From: Paenibacillus validus NBRC 15382
GTDB lineage: Bacteria; Bacillota; Bacilli; Paenibacillales; NBRC-103111
DNA: 64,000 bases
Direction: 5' to 3'
Assembly: GCF_004000985.1 (NCBI RefSeq)
Contig: NZ_BIMH01000019.1
Location: 1-64,000 of the forward strand
Shown here: piece by piece, positions 34,558 through 43,848 of the stretch
How the letters are laid out: the number at the start of each line of letters is the position of its first letter
How positions within the stretch are numbered: position 1 is the first letter of the stretch
Notes under the pieces: model-generated
What the model was told of the DNA's origin: nothing
Database searches by the model: none
The model's input: only the letters and a program-made list of their open reading frames with translations
Program-made: the position numbers and the translations under genes

Positions 34558-35001
34558 TTAGAAGGTGATGCCCAATAGAAGTTCAAAAGTTCCATACACC
34601 AGCAGCACCATTAGCAGTGAAATACCCATGGCTTTACATACTTTTATAAAAGAAGGTTTGGCTTGATCGTACAAATATATGAGAATGGCAAGAAAAACAA
34701 ACGATACGATGTAAAACAAGCCCATCCATTCCCAAACAGCTGTAAATAAGGCGGACAGTACTATCGTCCAAATGATATAGCGAAGATTAGGCAGCGGGAT
34801 GTGTTGGTCATTTTTCTTCATTGTCGTAAAAAAGCTGAGGATACAGCACAGAATGAGAAGGACACTCACTATGCCGGGAAAGTAGGCCGGCCCGATTTGC
34901 CCGCTGGATGACTTGGGCAATGTTTGAGAGGAGATGAAAAAAAACGCTCCAATGCCGATGAAAAAAAGCAAAGATATATAAGTTGCTAATTTATAGCCCA
35001 T
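34558..35001 (-). CDS. tctB: Tripartite tricarboxylate transporter small subunit (TctB)
   Basis: A 147-residue membrane protein with four predicted helices and the TctB-type start YKLATYISLLFFIGIGAFFF, SGQIGPAYFPGIVSVLLI. It lies 23 bases before tctA and 61 bases after tctC. ATG at 35001 after GGAGGCG. Low sequence conservation is normal for this subunit. Confidence 0.88.
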   Translation of the reverse strand: MGYKLATYISLLFFIGIGAFFFISSQTLPKSSSGQIGPAYFPGIVSVLLILCCILSFFTTMKKNDQHIPLPNLRYIIWTIVLSALFTAVWEWMGLFYIVSFVFLAILIYLYDQAKPSFIKVCKAMGISLLMVLLVYGTFELLLGITF

Positions 35002-35062
35002 CCCTACGCCTCCGTTGCCATGTAATGGTTGGGGAATCAGCCTGTGCTAATCCCCCTTTCAA

Positions 35063-36088
35063 TTAGTTGGGCAAGCCTTTGAATACTTCTTCCCCATCTT
35101 TCATAAATTGTTCAAAGTATTTGGCGAAATCGGCGCTGTTCTTGTAAAAGTCGATTTGGTTTTCTTTTTTCTGATATTCCTGCCACTCCGGATCCTTCAT
35201 GGCCTGTTCAAACGCCTTTTCCAATTTTTCCAGTCTCTCTTTGGGAATGCCCGGCTTTCCGAAGAAACCTCTCCATATATTTTCATCTGCGATTTTCGTG
35301 AGACCGAGCTCTTTCAAGGTAGGAACGTCTTTACGGTTCGGAGCCCGCTCACCGCTGCTCACGGCTAACAAACGAAGGTCACCGGAATCGACCTGCGCAT
35401 TCACAACCGAACTGGATCCTACCAGGACATCCACATTTCCTCCTAACAGTGCAAGCACCGACTTGTTTCCCCCGTCATAAGGAATATAGCTCGCTTGAAT
35501 TCCAGCCTCTTTGAATATTTTTAAAGCGAGTACATGATTGGTTCCTTTAACCGTCGAGCCGGAAAACTTCAGCTTACCGGGATTTTCCTTGGCGAATTTC
35601 ACCAGCTCCTCAAATGTTGTAAATGGGCTGTCTTTCTTTACGGCCACAGTTTGATAATCCGCGTTGATCGTTGCGATGGGAAGGATATCCTTCGATTTAA
35701 GAGAGACTTGGCCCGCTGCCATTGTGTAGGCAAAGGTCGAAGAGTGATAAACAATGGTGTAACCATCAGCCGGCTGCGCTAACATATGCGTTACGCCGAT
35801 TGCGCCGCTTCCGCCCTCTTTATTGACGATAACGAGGGATTGTCCGAGGTATTTCTCGGCAATCTTGCCAAAGGTTCTGGAGAACACATCGCCGGGAGAC
35901 CCGGCTGTGAAAGGAACTACCAAGTTGATGGCTTTGTGAGGGTAATCATCCGCTTTATTGGCTGAACCGGTATCCTTCGACATCACTTCCGTCGAATGGG
36001 TCGATCTCTGTGCACCGCAGGCCGCAAGTGCCAGTACCAGAAATAAAATAAAGATAGGAGAAACCGCTTTTTGAATTTTTTTCTTCAA
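35063..36088 (-). CDS. tctC: Tripartite tricarboxylate transporter binding lipoprotein (TctC/Bug family)
   Basis: A 341-residue extracytoplasmic binding protein. Lipobox LAAC with Cys24; mature domain with Bug-family stretches YPHKAINLVVPFTAGSPGD, VVNKEGGSGAIGVTHML, GKLKFSGSTVKGTNHV and DVPTLKELG. Bug proteins bind di- and tricarboxylates or aromatic acids. Start TTG at 36088 after GGGAGG. It probably sets the specificity of the operon's uptake system; the ligand cannot be told from sequence. Confidence 0.92.
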   Translation of the reverse strand: MKKKIQKAVSPIFILFLVLALAACGAQRSTHSTEVMSKDTGSANKADDYPHKAINLVVPFTAGSPGDVFSRTFGKIAEKYLGQSLVIVNKEGGSGAIGVTHMLAQPADGYTIVYHSSTFAYTMAAGQVSLKSKDILPIATINADYQTVAVKKDSPFTTFEELVKFAKENPGKLKFSGSTVKGTNHVLALKIFKEAGIQASYIPYDGGNKSVLALLGGNVDVLVGSSSVVNAQVDSGDLRLLAVSSGERAPNRKDVPTLKELGLTKIADENIWRGFFGKPGIPKERLEKLEKAFEQAMKDPEWQEYQKKENQIDFYKNSADFAKYFEQFMKDGEEVFKGLPN

Positions 36089-36152
36089 ACCAATTACCTC
36101 CCTAACCTCATAAATGTATTAGAAATACCGGTAACCGTCGTTATGGGTAGTC

Positions 36153-36914
36153 TCATATAAGAAGAAAGCCTTGTTCCTTTAAAAAGGGCTTCATGAACAA
36201 TCTTCGGGATGGCTTGCGTTTCATGGTTTGCGTTTCTGTCCAAGTCTCAGATCGGCTGCCTTCGGTCCTGTTGAGATAATATTGTTTCATCACTTCGTCA
36301 TATTTTCGAATATGTAGGGACGTATCTTCGATTCGTTTATACTCATTTTCAAAATAAAACGCTTTCAAAGGAAGCCGGGGCTTTTTTTCCGGGATTTCCT
36401 CGGGATAGCCGATACACATCCCAAAAACCGGGTAAACCCGCCTCGGTAAGTTCAACAGTTGCGTTACTTCATAGGGATAATTTCGCAGCCCTCCGGTATA
36501 AACAATCCCAAATCCAAGCGCTTCAGCGGAAACAGCGGTATTTTGCGCTGCGAGCGCGGCATCGATCGTTGAAATCAGAAACATCTCTGTAGTATCCAGC
36601 GATTCGGCCATATCCACCCCGCTGAGAAGCGAGATCTGTTCCAACCGATATAAGTCTGCACAGAAAACGAGGAACTCAGCGCAGGTTTTCACGTGAGTTT
36701 GATTGCCGGCATACACTGACAATTTACTTCTCTTCTTAGGATCGGTCACCCTAATAATCGAATAAGATTGGCCGTGGCTTGATGAGGAAGCTGCTTGGGC
36801 CGACCTAATGATGTGCTCCAAATCGGATTCAGCAATTTCTTTATTTATGAATTTACGTACGGATCGATGATTTTGTAATAGACGGATCACATCGGGATAA
36901 TTTTCAGCATTCAT
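36153..36914 (-). CDS. Nitroreductase-family flavoprotein (NfsA-like)
   Basis: A 253-residue FMN-dependent oxidoreductase. LLQNHRSVRKFINKEIAESD is the FMN-binding start of the NfsA/FRP group, followed by QAASSSSHGQSYSIIRV and the VYPVFGMCIGYPEEIPEKKP motif. It reduces electron-poor compounds with NAD(P)H. ATG at 36914 after GGAGGG. Its place in a carboxylate operon is unexpected; it may recycle flavin or serve the TcuA-like enzyme, for which no TcuB partner is present. Confidence 0.85.
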   Translation of the reverse strand: MNAENYPDVIRLLQNHRSVRKFINKEIAESDLEHIIRSAQAASSSSHGQSYSIIRVTDPKKRSKLSVYAGNQTHVKTCAEFLVFCADLYRLEQISLLSGVDMAESLDTTEMFLISTIDAALAAQNTAVSAEALGFGIVYTGGLRNYPYEVTQLLNLPRRVYPVFGMCIGYPEEIPEKKPRLPLKAFYFENEYKRIEDTSLHIRKYDEVMKQYYLNRTEGSRSETWTETQTMKRKPSRRLFMKPFLKEQGFLLI

Positions 36915-37094
36915 CGAAGTTCATTCCCTCCCTCTTGGCACCTTTGTGCGATGGAAATAGCTTGATCTGCTCTTCATTTCAAAGCAGTAGATTCAAACCG
37001 AATGATAGCGCTTTCCTTTCTCTGTTCCTCATCACTTCCTTTTCCAGTTTTGGGCTTTCACTGCAAATTTACTATTATTTCAACATTTAGACAA

Positions 37095-38303
37095 TTATTC
37101 ACAAATTCCTTCTTTTACTTGTGCATCCCCCGGCATCCAGCTTCGAAGCAGTGCGGCTGGAACATGGGCATAGCCCTCCATTAATCTTCTGGCCGTCCGT
37201 CCATTCGCGGCCCTTGTCACTCTCCAGTTATTACCGTCTTGTACGACAACGGATTCCACTTCTAGGATTCCGGACGGATGGCCAATCTTTACCTCCGGGT
37301 TAGGCGAAGAAAATAATTGATTAGGAATCGTATCAGGGATTTTGGTAGCCGTGGCGAGAGCCATCGCACCACTGACCGCATAGGCCCTGTGCAGCGACCC
37401 CATCGAAATGTAACGGGATACGATATCGACTTCGGTTTCCTGGATCAGCTTGTTTTTATTTGTGGTATATTCACTCGATGAGGAGACTAAGGCTATTTTG
37501 GGAAGCGCATGAGTCGACGGGGACACTGCTGCCCGGTCTTCCTCCTTTATAACGCCAATTAATAGTCCACATTCCACCCTAATGTGTTCCAATGTGTCCA
37601 GCAGGTGTGGATGACCGTTAATTTCTGTTTCTGACTCAATACCCTTCAGCCCCAGATCTGTCGCCCGAACAAAAATCACAACATTCGCACAGTCAATAAT
37701 CGTGACTTGAAAATCCCGCCCATCTTTAAGTTGGACTAGATCAACTGGATTTCCAGTGGGAAGAGTTCTGCCGGTAAATCCACCGCCCGAGTCCAAAAAG
37801 TTGATCATGATTCTCGATGATGCTCCGGAAACGCCGTCAATTACATAATCGCCCTCATATTGGATTTGCCCGTTCTTGACCGGTATTTCCGCAACTATGA
37901 TTTTATTCGTATTCGTATTATAGATATGGACGTGAGTGGTGGGCTCCTTCAATTCCACGTAGCCCTCCTCTGCAGCATACAAGCCTACAGCAGTAACGAA
38001 ATTCCCACAAGTTACGTTATAATCAATTCTTTTGCTCTTCAGGCTGACTTGACCAAATGTATAATCAATATCCGCATCCGGATGTGAGGGGCGTCCGACC
38101 AGCGCGAGTTTGCTTTGCAGAGGCGTACCTCCGCCAAGCCCATCAATTTGATTAATGTCAGGAGTACCGTATAATCGTATAATGACTTCATCCCGCAATG
38201 CAGGATCCCAAGGAAGATCTGAATTTCTCAGTACCAAACCTTTGCTGGTTCCCCCCCTCATGATGACGGCTGGAATTTTATGAATTTGGCCAAAATCGTA
38301 CAT
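37095..38303 (-). CDS. PrpF-family isomerase
   Basis: A 402-residue PrpF protein with the diaminopimelate-epimerase-like double fold. Hallmarks are IPAVIMRGGTSKGLVLR, IDGLGGGTPLQSKLALV, the Cys-containing YNVTCGNFVTAVGLYA and GGGFTGRTLPTGNP. Family members move the double bond in aconitate, methylaconitate or 4-oxalomesaconate. ATG at 38303 after GGAGG. With the TcuA-like dehydrogenase and tricarboxylate transporter it fits aconitate-type chemistry. Confidence 0.9.
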   Translation of the reverse strand: MYDFGQIHKIPAVIMRGGTSKGLVLRNSDLPWDPALRDEVIIRLYGTPDINQIDGLGGGTPLQSKLALVGRPSHPDADIDYTFGQVSLKSKRIDYNVTCGNFVTAVGLYAAEEGYVELKEPTTHVHIYNTNTNKIIVAEIPVKNGQIQYEGDYVIDGVSGASSRIMINFLDSGGGFTGRTLPTGNPVDLVQLKDGRDFQVTIIDCANVVIFVRATDLGLKGIESETEINGHPHLLDTLEHIRVECGLLIGVIKEEDRAAVSPSTHALPKIALVSSSSEYTTNKNKLIQETEVDIVSRYISMGSLHRAYAVSGAMALATATKIPDTIPNQLFSSPNPEVKIGHPSGILEVESVVVQDGNNWRVTRAANGRTARRLMEGYAHVPAALLRSWMPGDAQVKEGICE

Positions 38304-38423
38304 AGCCTTACCTCCATTGGGTAAATTTGTTCATACAATTATGGTAGCACCCTGTGGAGAATAAAAAAAATACATTTATTCTTTGTTTATATATAAAAAA
38401 ATTCGATGTTAACATGTCATGTT

Positions 38424-39686
38424 TCACTGTCTTACCTTTAACAGACAATCTACTGCGTAAGGCAGGACGGCTACAGTCGGTGGAGCGGAACATTTCATTT
38501 TCGCACTTTGAAATGCCTGTTCGATAGACTTCGAGGGATAGAAAAACATAGTTTTCAATTGTGACGGATCCAAATGATGCGATATAAAGTAGACATTATG
38601 CTTGAGTAAGGCGCGGGCATACATATAAGCTTTCGAAGAATGGTTATGGTTGTCAAAGCCGGACTGCTTAAACCGATCGATCACTTCCTGCGGATCTCTT
38701 GACTCTATCAATAATTTCCCAAACGATCCTATACCATCCGGACATTCAGCAACCAAAATAATCGAGCCGCCGGGTTTCGTTATGATTTCAGCAGATGCGA
38801 GAGCTTTTTGCGATTGATGCATGTCAAAATCTTTGGGATATCCTCCGGGAGAAACAATGGTAATGTCATATAGATGAGGCACTTCCAATTCCCAAGCCTG
38901 TCTGCAAATCGTTACTCCGGCTTCATGAGCTTCTTCCAGATCACCGGCAACAGTAGCTACAATTTCCCCGCGATGATTTTTGACAACATTAACGATGAAA
39001 TCAACGCCTACGGTTCTCGCGGCCTCGACAGCTTCCTCATGAAACCTGTTGTTTTCGGTAATTCCCATAACGGGTTCTTCCGAACGTATTGGAAAAGAAT
39101 GATGCTGCAGCAGGCTTGTCACGCCGGCTACACCCGGCACGATACTTTTTCTGCCGCCGCTAAAACCAGCCGTTTGATGTGGAGTGATAATTCCCGTAAT
39201 AATCGTCAAATCCGCTTCTACTACCAAACGGTTGACTTCGATGTCCAAACCTCTTCTTGTTTGCCCGAGGTAAACCAGTTGGGAAGGATCCGATGCGTTG
39301 TGATTGACTATTAAAAATCTTTGGAAATTTTCATACCCTACCATCTCATGGAGTTCTTCATTCGTGTTCGGGCGATGGTTCCCAGTTGCAACAAGCAAAG
39401 TAATCGATGTATCCGGGATCCCGCCTTCGTTTAACTCTTTTGTAATTTCCTCCACTAATAATTTAGTTGGAGTCGGTCTTGTAATGTCATTGATCACAAT
39501 GACTGCGTTCTTTTTGCCTGCTGCAAGATCGGCCAAGCGCTCACTTCCAATCGGGCTGCGGATCGCTTTCCGGACCTCTTCCCTTTCGTCTAATACTTGG
39601 GCCAAAGATTTCACAGCCAGCTCAGCGACAGGAACTTCCAACTCAAAATGCAGTAATCCTTTTCCATAAGGAATTTGATAGATCAT
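38424..39686 (-). CDS. larA: LarA-family nickel-pincer racemase/epimerase
   Basis: A 420-residue LarA homologue, which interconverts D- and L-2-hydroxy acids with the nickel-pincer cofactor. Family blocks are VINDITRPTPTKLLVEEI, LLVATGNHRPNTNEELHEM, NHNASDPSQLVYLG and GIITPHQTAGFSGGRKSIVP with the conserved His and Lys. No larBCE cofactor-synthesis genes are in the window; they would have to be elsewhere. ATG at 39686 follows GGGGAG. It sits between two D-2-hydroxyacid dehydrogenases of the operon, so it may feed the L-isomer of the growth substrate to them. Confidence 0.88.
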   Translation of the reverse strand: MIYQIPYGKGLLHFELEVPVAELAVKSLAQVLDEREEVRKAIRSPIGSERLADLAAGKKNAVIVINDITRPTPTKLLVEEITKELNEGGIPDTSITLLVATGNHRPNTNEELHEMVGYENFQRFLIVNHNASDPSQLVYLGQTRRGLDIEVNRLVVEADLTIITGIITPHQTAGFSGGRKSIVPGVAGVTSLLQHHSFPIRSEEPVMGITENNRFHEEAVEAARTVGVDFIVNVVKNHRGEIVATVAGDLEEAHEAGVTICRQAWELEVPHLYDITIVSPGGYPKDFDMHQSQKALASAEIITKPGGSIILVAECPDGIGSFGKLLIESRDPQEVIDRFKQSGFDNHNHSSKAYMYARALLKHNVYFISHHLDPSQLKTMFFYPSKSIEQAFQSAKMKCSAPPTVAVLPYAVDCLLKVRQ

Positions 39687-39747
39687 CGGTACTTTTCAAC
39701 TCCCCGGATTATTTGTACTCTATCGCCTCCATTGCTTTCCCCCCATT

Positions 39748-40740
39748 TCATTGATCCTTTAGAGTTAGCGCTGATAGATTAACGATATCCTTCTCATCGT
39801 AAAATGACCCGTGCTGATGAAAATGATTGATATGGCGGCACGCTTTATCCAGCACGTTATGCATCGCCTCCACGGTTCCCCCTCCGATGTGCGGCGTGAG
39901 CACCATATTGGTCAATGTAGTAAAAGGATGTCCTCGTTCTATCGGCTCCTGCTCGAACACATCGAGACCGGCACCGAGAATGTGCTCGTCGAGTAAACAT
40001 CTATACAAGGCCTCCTCATCCACGATCCCGCCTCTGCAGGTATTGATGAGAATGGATGCCGGCTTCATTAATTTAAGTTTGTGTTCGTTGATCAAATGGT
40101 ACGTCTGCTCATTTAGCGGCGTATGCAGGGAGACGACATCGGACTCAGCCAGAAGCTGGTCCAGCTCCATATAACGAACGTTATTCTGTAACTCCTGTTC
40201 GTCGGTCAGACGGTACACATCGAAATAGCGAATATCACAATCAAACCCCTGCAATAGCTTAGCGACCTCCTTTCCAATGGCACCAAAACCAACCAAGCCC
40301 ACTTTTTTGTGAGACAGCTCATAGGAGCGATCCCGCAGTTCTGTCTTTAACCAGCTGCCCTTGTTTACAATTTCGTTATGGGCGATATTCATTTGCTTGA
40401 AGACCATCATCATCAAAGCAACGGCATGTTCCGCCACCGACCGGGCATTTCCCCCCTTTGTCATACTTACGGGAATCCCTCTGTTCGAAGCGGTTTCAAG
40501 ATCAATGTTGTTTACACCGGCACCTAATTTTTGAATAAACCGGCAGGTTTCGGCTTGTTCCATCCATTCCTTAGAAATGCCTCTTGTAAAAGTAATGAGT
40601 ACGTTAGCCGAAGAAATATGGTTGTGCACGTCGCGGTCATTTTCACAAAACACGATTTCAAAATCGGCGTGCAGCTTACTTCGAATTAAACTTTTCATGC
40701 GATCAGAAATTTTATCGAGCGAGACCACTTTGGCCTTCAT
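39748..40740 (-). CDS. D-2-hydroxyacid dehydrogenase (second copy)
   Basis: A 330-residue NAD-dependent dehydrogenase with GLVGFGAIGKEVAKLL, catalytic Arg in TCRGGIVDEEALY, Glu in DVFEQEPIE and His in LTPHIGGGT. ATG at 40740 is used; AGGAG is 11 bases upstream, and an in-frame GTG at 40752 overlaps that site. It differs clearly from the copy at 28911-29864, so the two probably act on different 2-hydroxy acids. Confidence 0.9.
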   Translation of the reverse strand: MKAKVVSLDKISDRMKSLIRSKLHADFEIVFCENDRDVHNHISSANVLITFTRGISKEWMEQAETCRFIQKLGAGVNNIDLETASNRGIPVSMTKGGNARSVAEHAVALMMMVFKQMNIAHNEIVNKGSWLKTELRDRSYELSHKKVGLVGFGAIGKEVAKLLQGFDCDIRYFDVYRLTDEQELQNNVRYMELDQLLAESDVVSLHTPLNEQTYHLINEHKLKLMKPASILINTCRGGIVDEEALYRCLLDEHILGAGLDVFEQEPIERGHPFTTLTNMVLTPHIGGGTVEAMHNVLDKACRHINHFHQHGSFYDEKDIVNLSALTLKDQ

Positions 40741-40843
40741 CTTTCCCGTCACTCCTTCGTTGACTGGCGGATAAAATAAAAATAGTCCTCACTGCGCTGG
40801 CAGTTGAACTATCTTTATTGAAAAAAAATCTTTATTGAAAACG

Positions 40844-42358
40844 TTATTGGTTAACGATATCTTTCGTTTTTCCCCTTACATAACGGCTTGCGGAGGCTCC
40901 CGCGAATTTGCCGAAAACGGCACCTGACATCAGGCCGGATCCGCCGGGATAATTTTCATAGAATAAACCGCCAACCATTTCACCTGCTGCATAGAGCCCG
41001 GAAATAGGTGCACCCTCTTTGTCCAGCACCTCGCCGGTCGGATTCACATGCACACCGCCAAAGGTAAATGTAATGCCGCAAGTAACGGGAAACGCATAGA
41101 AAGGTCCCTGGTCCATACGCAGCGCCCAATTAGATTTCGGGGGCGTAATGCCCTTTGTTCCTTTACCGTCCTTCACTGTAGGATTATAATCGCCTTCCTG
41201 CACGGCTTGATTGTATGCCTCGATCGTTTGGAGGAATTGCTCCTTATCTATTTTAATAAGGTCCGCTAATTGTTCCAGGCTATCCGCTTTAAAGAAGGTG
41301 GCTTCCTCTAGGAAATACTCCTTGCGAAGCATGGGGTGCACCTGCGCATCGAAAATCTGATAGGCCATGTGGCCCGGCTGTTTTAAGACTTCCCGTCCAT
41401 ATTTCGCATACGTATAGTTTCTAAAATCCGCGCCCTCATCCACGAATCTATTCCCCTCATTATTAAAGATGAGTCCTAGCGGAAAAGAGGACTTTTTGAA
41501 GATGTCTCCCGGCTTCGTGAAATCTCCTACTTTAGGTGCGTTAAGGTCAGTTCCGATCGAATGACATCCAGACCAGTCGCCGTAAGCCTGAGCTCCGGCT
41601 TCTAACGCTATCTTAAGCCCGTCTCCAGTATTATATTCGGAGCCTCTGACAATTGCTGCATCCCATTGGGAGCCAAGATGCTCGGAACGCATCGTTTGGT
41701 TTGCCTCAAATCCGCCGCAGGCCAAAATAACACTACCCGTACGCACCGTTACAATGCCTTCCGGTTGTTCGATTTGAATGGCTGTTACTTGATGATTTTC
41801 CATCTCCAGCTTGATGGCACGTGATTCGTACCACACATCGATTCCGAGCTCTGCCACGCGCTCGTTCAATTGGGCAACAAGTCCCACGCCTTTATTTTTG
41901 GTTTTCAACGGAAGGCCGCCCCAGAAGTGTGTTTTGCCATCTTTCTCAAAAGATTGATTTTCGTTAAGCTCGAAAATTACTCCATTTTCGTACAGCCATT
42001 TAATCACTTTCATGGATTGGGATACTAGTTGTTTGGCTAATTGGGGATCACTTTTTCCTTCTGTTACCCTCATCAAATCATTGTAATAATCTTCTTCATT
42101 GTAGACAGGCATATAAATTCTCGCTGCTTCTTCATCCGTTATTCCGGGAAGCACCTCCCTCAGTTCCTCCAGATCACGATAGGCAGTACGTATAGCACCA
42201 TCCGTGAAAAAGGAATTACCTCCCCGCTTTTGAATCGGACCCTTTTCAAGTATCAATACTTTCGATCCATTTTCTTTAGCTGATATACCGGCACATAATG
42301 CGGCATTCCCTGCCCCTACAACAACCACATCGTAAGTTAAAAATTTTTCATCGGCCAT
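40844..42358 (-). CDS. FAD-dependent tricarballylate dehydrogenase-like protein (TcuA family)
   Basis: A 504-residue flavoprotein of the fumarate-reductase/succinate-dehydrogenase flavoprotein superfamily. FAD motif VVVGAGNAALCAG, EKGPIQKRGGNSFFTDGAIR and the C-terminal AAGEMVGGLFYENYPGGSGL match TcuA, which oxidises tricarballylate to cis-aconitate. No tcuB (electron-transfer partner) is found; other members use other carboxylates. ATG at 42358 follows GGAGGTTAAAAAT. First gene of the leftward carboxylate operon. TcuA-like activity is likely but not certain. Confidence 0.85.
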   Translation of the reverse strand: MADEKFLTYDVVVVGAGNAALCAGISAKENGSKVLILEKGPIQKRGGNSFFTDGAIRTAYRDLEELREVLPGITDEEAARIYMPVYNEEDYYNDLMRVTEGKSDPQLAKQLVSQSMKVIKWLYENGVIFELNENQSFEKDGKTHFWGGLPLKTKNKGVGLVAQLNERVAELGIDVWYESRAIKLEMENHQVTAIQIEQPEGIVTVRTGSVILACGGFEANQTMRSEHLGSQWDAAIVRGSEYNTGDGLKIALEAGAQAYGDWSGCHSIGTDLNAPKVGDFTKPGDIFKKSSFPLGLIFNNEGNRFVDEGADFRNYTYAKYGREVLKQPGHMAYQIFDAQVHPMLRKEYFLEEATFFKADSLEQLADLIKIDKEQFLQTIEAYNQAVQEGDYNPTVKDGKGTKGITPPKSNWALRMDQGPFYAFPVTCGITFTFGGVHVNPTGEVLDKEGAPISGLYAAGEMVGGLFYENYPGGSGLMSGAVFGKFAGASASRYVRGKTKDIVNQ

Positions 42359-42415
42359 ATTTTTAACCTCCACAGTAGGAATAAGTTTATCTGCTTATAA
42401 GTGTAATACGGGCAT

Positions 42416-42447
42416 AATCATAATCCAAATATTTAGTTTTTATGATT
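42416..42447. promoter_or_regulatory. Candidate operator upstream of the carboxylate operon
   Basis: Inverted repeat AATCATAA (42416-42423) and TTATGATT (42440-42447), 58 bases or more upstream of the TcuA-like start. A related half-site TTATCATAA is at 42463-42471. It is a plausible site for the LysR protein encoded at 27987-28883. Confidence 0.4.
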
Positions 42448-42511
42448 TAGTATAAGTAATTTTTATCATAAGGGTAGAAATAAAAGCTGTATCATTTTCA
42501 TTTTGCAAAAC

Positions 42512-42541
42512 AAATAAGCCCGCCATGGCTGGCAGGCTAGA
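42512..42541 (-). terminator. Terminator after the HlyD-like adaptor gene
   Basis: On the minus strand an imperfect GCCTGCCA / TGGCGGGC stem is followed by TTATTTGTTTT, directly after the stop codon at 42544. It would separate the adaptor gene from the carboxylate operon. Confidence 0.6.
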
Positions 42542-42543
42542 CC

Positions 42544-43848
42544 CTATTGTATATAGCCTATTCCAACCGGGATAGCAGAAACACGACTAATTAATGGAGT
42601 CACAGCAATTTTCTGTTGATCTCTTAGCGAGTCAGGTACATTTACGATAACCAGACTACCTGCTTCAAGTCCCTTTTTCACTTCGATAAAAGCCTCATTT
42701 TTGATGCCTGTCTCAATAGGAGTTCGGACTGCCCTTGTTCCTTGTGCCGTCCATACATAGCTTGTTCCGTCGTCGTTTTGCTTCACGGCGGCGTAAGGTA
42801 CTTGCAAAGCGGATTCAGTTCGGCCGCTTACAAAGTTAACATCCACCTTGTATCCGGGAAGCAGCTTAGCGGTGCTTTCGTCCAAGGACAATGTGACAGC
42901 GACGACAGCTTTTTTGCCCTGGTTATCTTGAGACGCCTTGGCAATAGGGGTCATTTTGATGACGCGTGCCTTGTATTGCTCTTCACCAAGAGCAGAGCCC
43001 TCAATAACGGCTGCTTGATTCATAAAGATTTGAGATATTTGTACTTCCTTAACATCGGATATGATCTCTATTTGTGAAAGATCCGCTAAGGTCAGCAGCT
43101 CCCTGCCCCTTTCTACAATTTGACCCTCCTGTACTGTCAAATCTATAACGGTTCCACTCCTATTGGATACAACCTGCATATTCAAAAGATCCTTTTCCAG
43201 TTGTTCCTGTTGAAGTTGAATCTCTTTTACTTTCGCGTCGTACTTAGTTCTGTCTATCAGGCTTGGTCCTTGTTGTATTAAGGCAAGATTATTTGGGGCG
43301 GCATTTAAAGCAGATTGGGCCAGCTTCATTTCATCTTCTTTTTGCTGTAATTGCGTGTTAAGTGCTGTACCTGTATCATAATCATTCCTCAATTTATTCC
43401 ATTCCCTTGTTATCATAGCTAATTTTATTTCTCCCTGATGAATGCTCTCTTCTTGTAGTTTCACTTCCTCCGGCTTTGGTCCTTCCTGCATTTTATTCCA
43501 ATCAGCCTGCACTTGCTCGAGCTGAAGTTCGAGCTGCTGCAGCTTGAACTGGGTATCGGAAGGATCAATCTCTGCAAGCACTTGCTTCTCTCTTACTTTA
43601 TCCCCGGCCTTTATGTATACATGAAGCAGTTTTCCATTTGTCCGGGCATAAAACTTACGCTCATCTTTCGGCTTCACCTTGCCGGTTGCCTGGACGTATT
43701 GGACCAGATCTGCCTGTGTAACGGATATTACTTTCACTTCCTCTCCTTTACTAAACATGTACAAGACTCCGCTAGCCGAAATTAACAGGACGGCCAGCAA
43801 CCGGCCCAAACCATCCGAATCGCCGTCATCCGCTTCCTCTAATGACAA
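42544..43848 (-). CDS. HlyD/MacA-type membrane-fusion (efflux adaptor) protein
   Basis: A 434-residue adaptor with one N-terminal membrane segment (LLAVLLISASGVLYMF) and the usual barrel-sandwich and beta-barrel domains. Lipoyl-type halves are ATGKVKPKDERKFYARTNGK and VVSNRSGTVIDLTVQEGQIV, split by a long Gln/Glu/Leu coiled-coil hairpin (about residues 100-225). Such proteins link an ABC or RND pump to the outside. The N terminus is odd: an acidic stretch LEEADDGDSDG precedes the helix and no good ribosome-binding site was found for TTG at 43848. No partner ATPase or permease is adjacent, so the gene is an orphan or 5'-damaged. Confidence 0.75.
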   Translation of the reverse strand: MSLEEADDGDSDGLGRLLAVLLISASGVLYMFSKGEEVKVISVTQADLVQYVQATGKVKPKDERKFYARTNGKLLHVYIKAGDKVREKQVLAEIDPSDTQFKLQQLELQLEQVQADWNKMQEGPKPEEVKLQEESIHQGEIKLAMITREWNKLRNDYDTGTALNTQLQQKEDEMKLAQSALNAAPNNLALIQQGPSLIDRTKYDAKVKEIQLQQEQLEKDLLNMQVVSNRSGTVIDLTVQEGQIVERGRELLTLADLSQIEIISDVKEVQISQIFMNQAAVIEGSALGEEQYKARVIKMTPIAKASQDNQGKKAVVAVTLSLDESTAKLLPGYKVDVNFVSGRTESALQVPYAAVKQNDDGTSYVWTAQGTRAVRTPIETGIKNEAFIEVKKGLEAGSLVIVNVPDSLRDQQKIAVTPLISRVSAIPVGIGYIQ

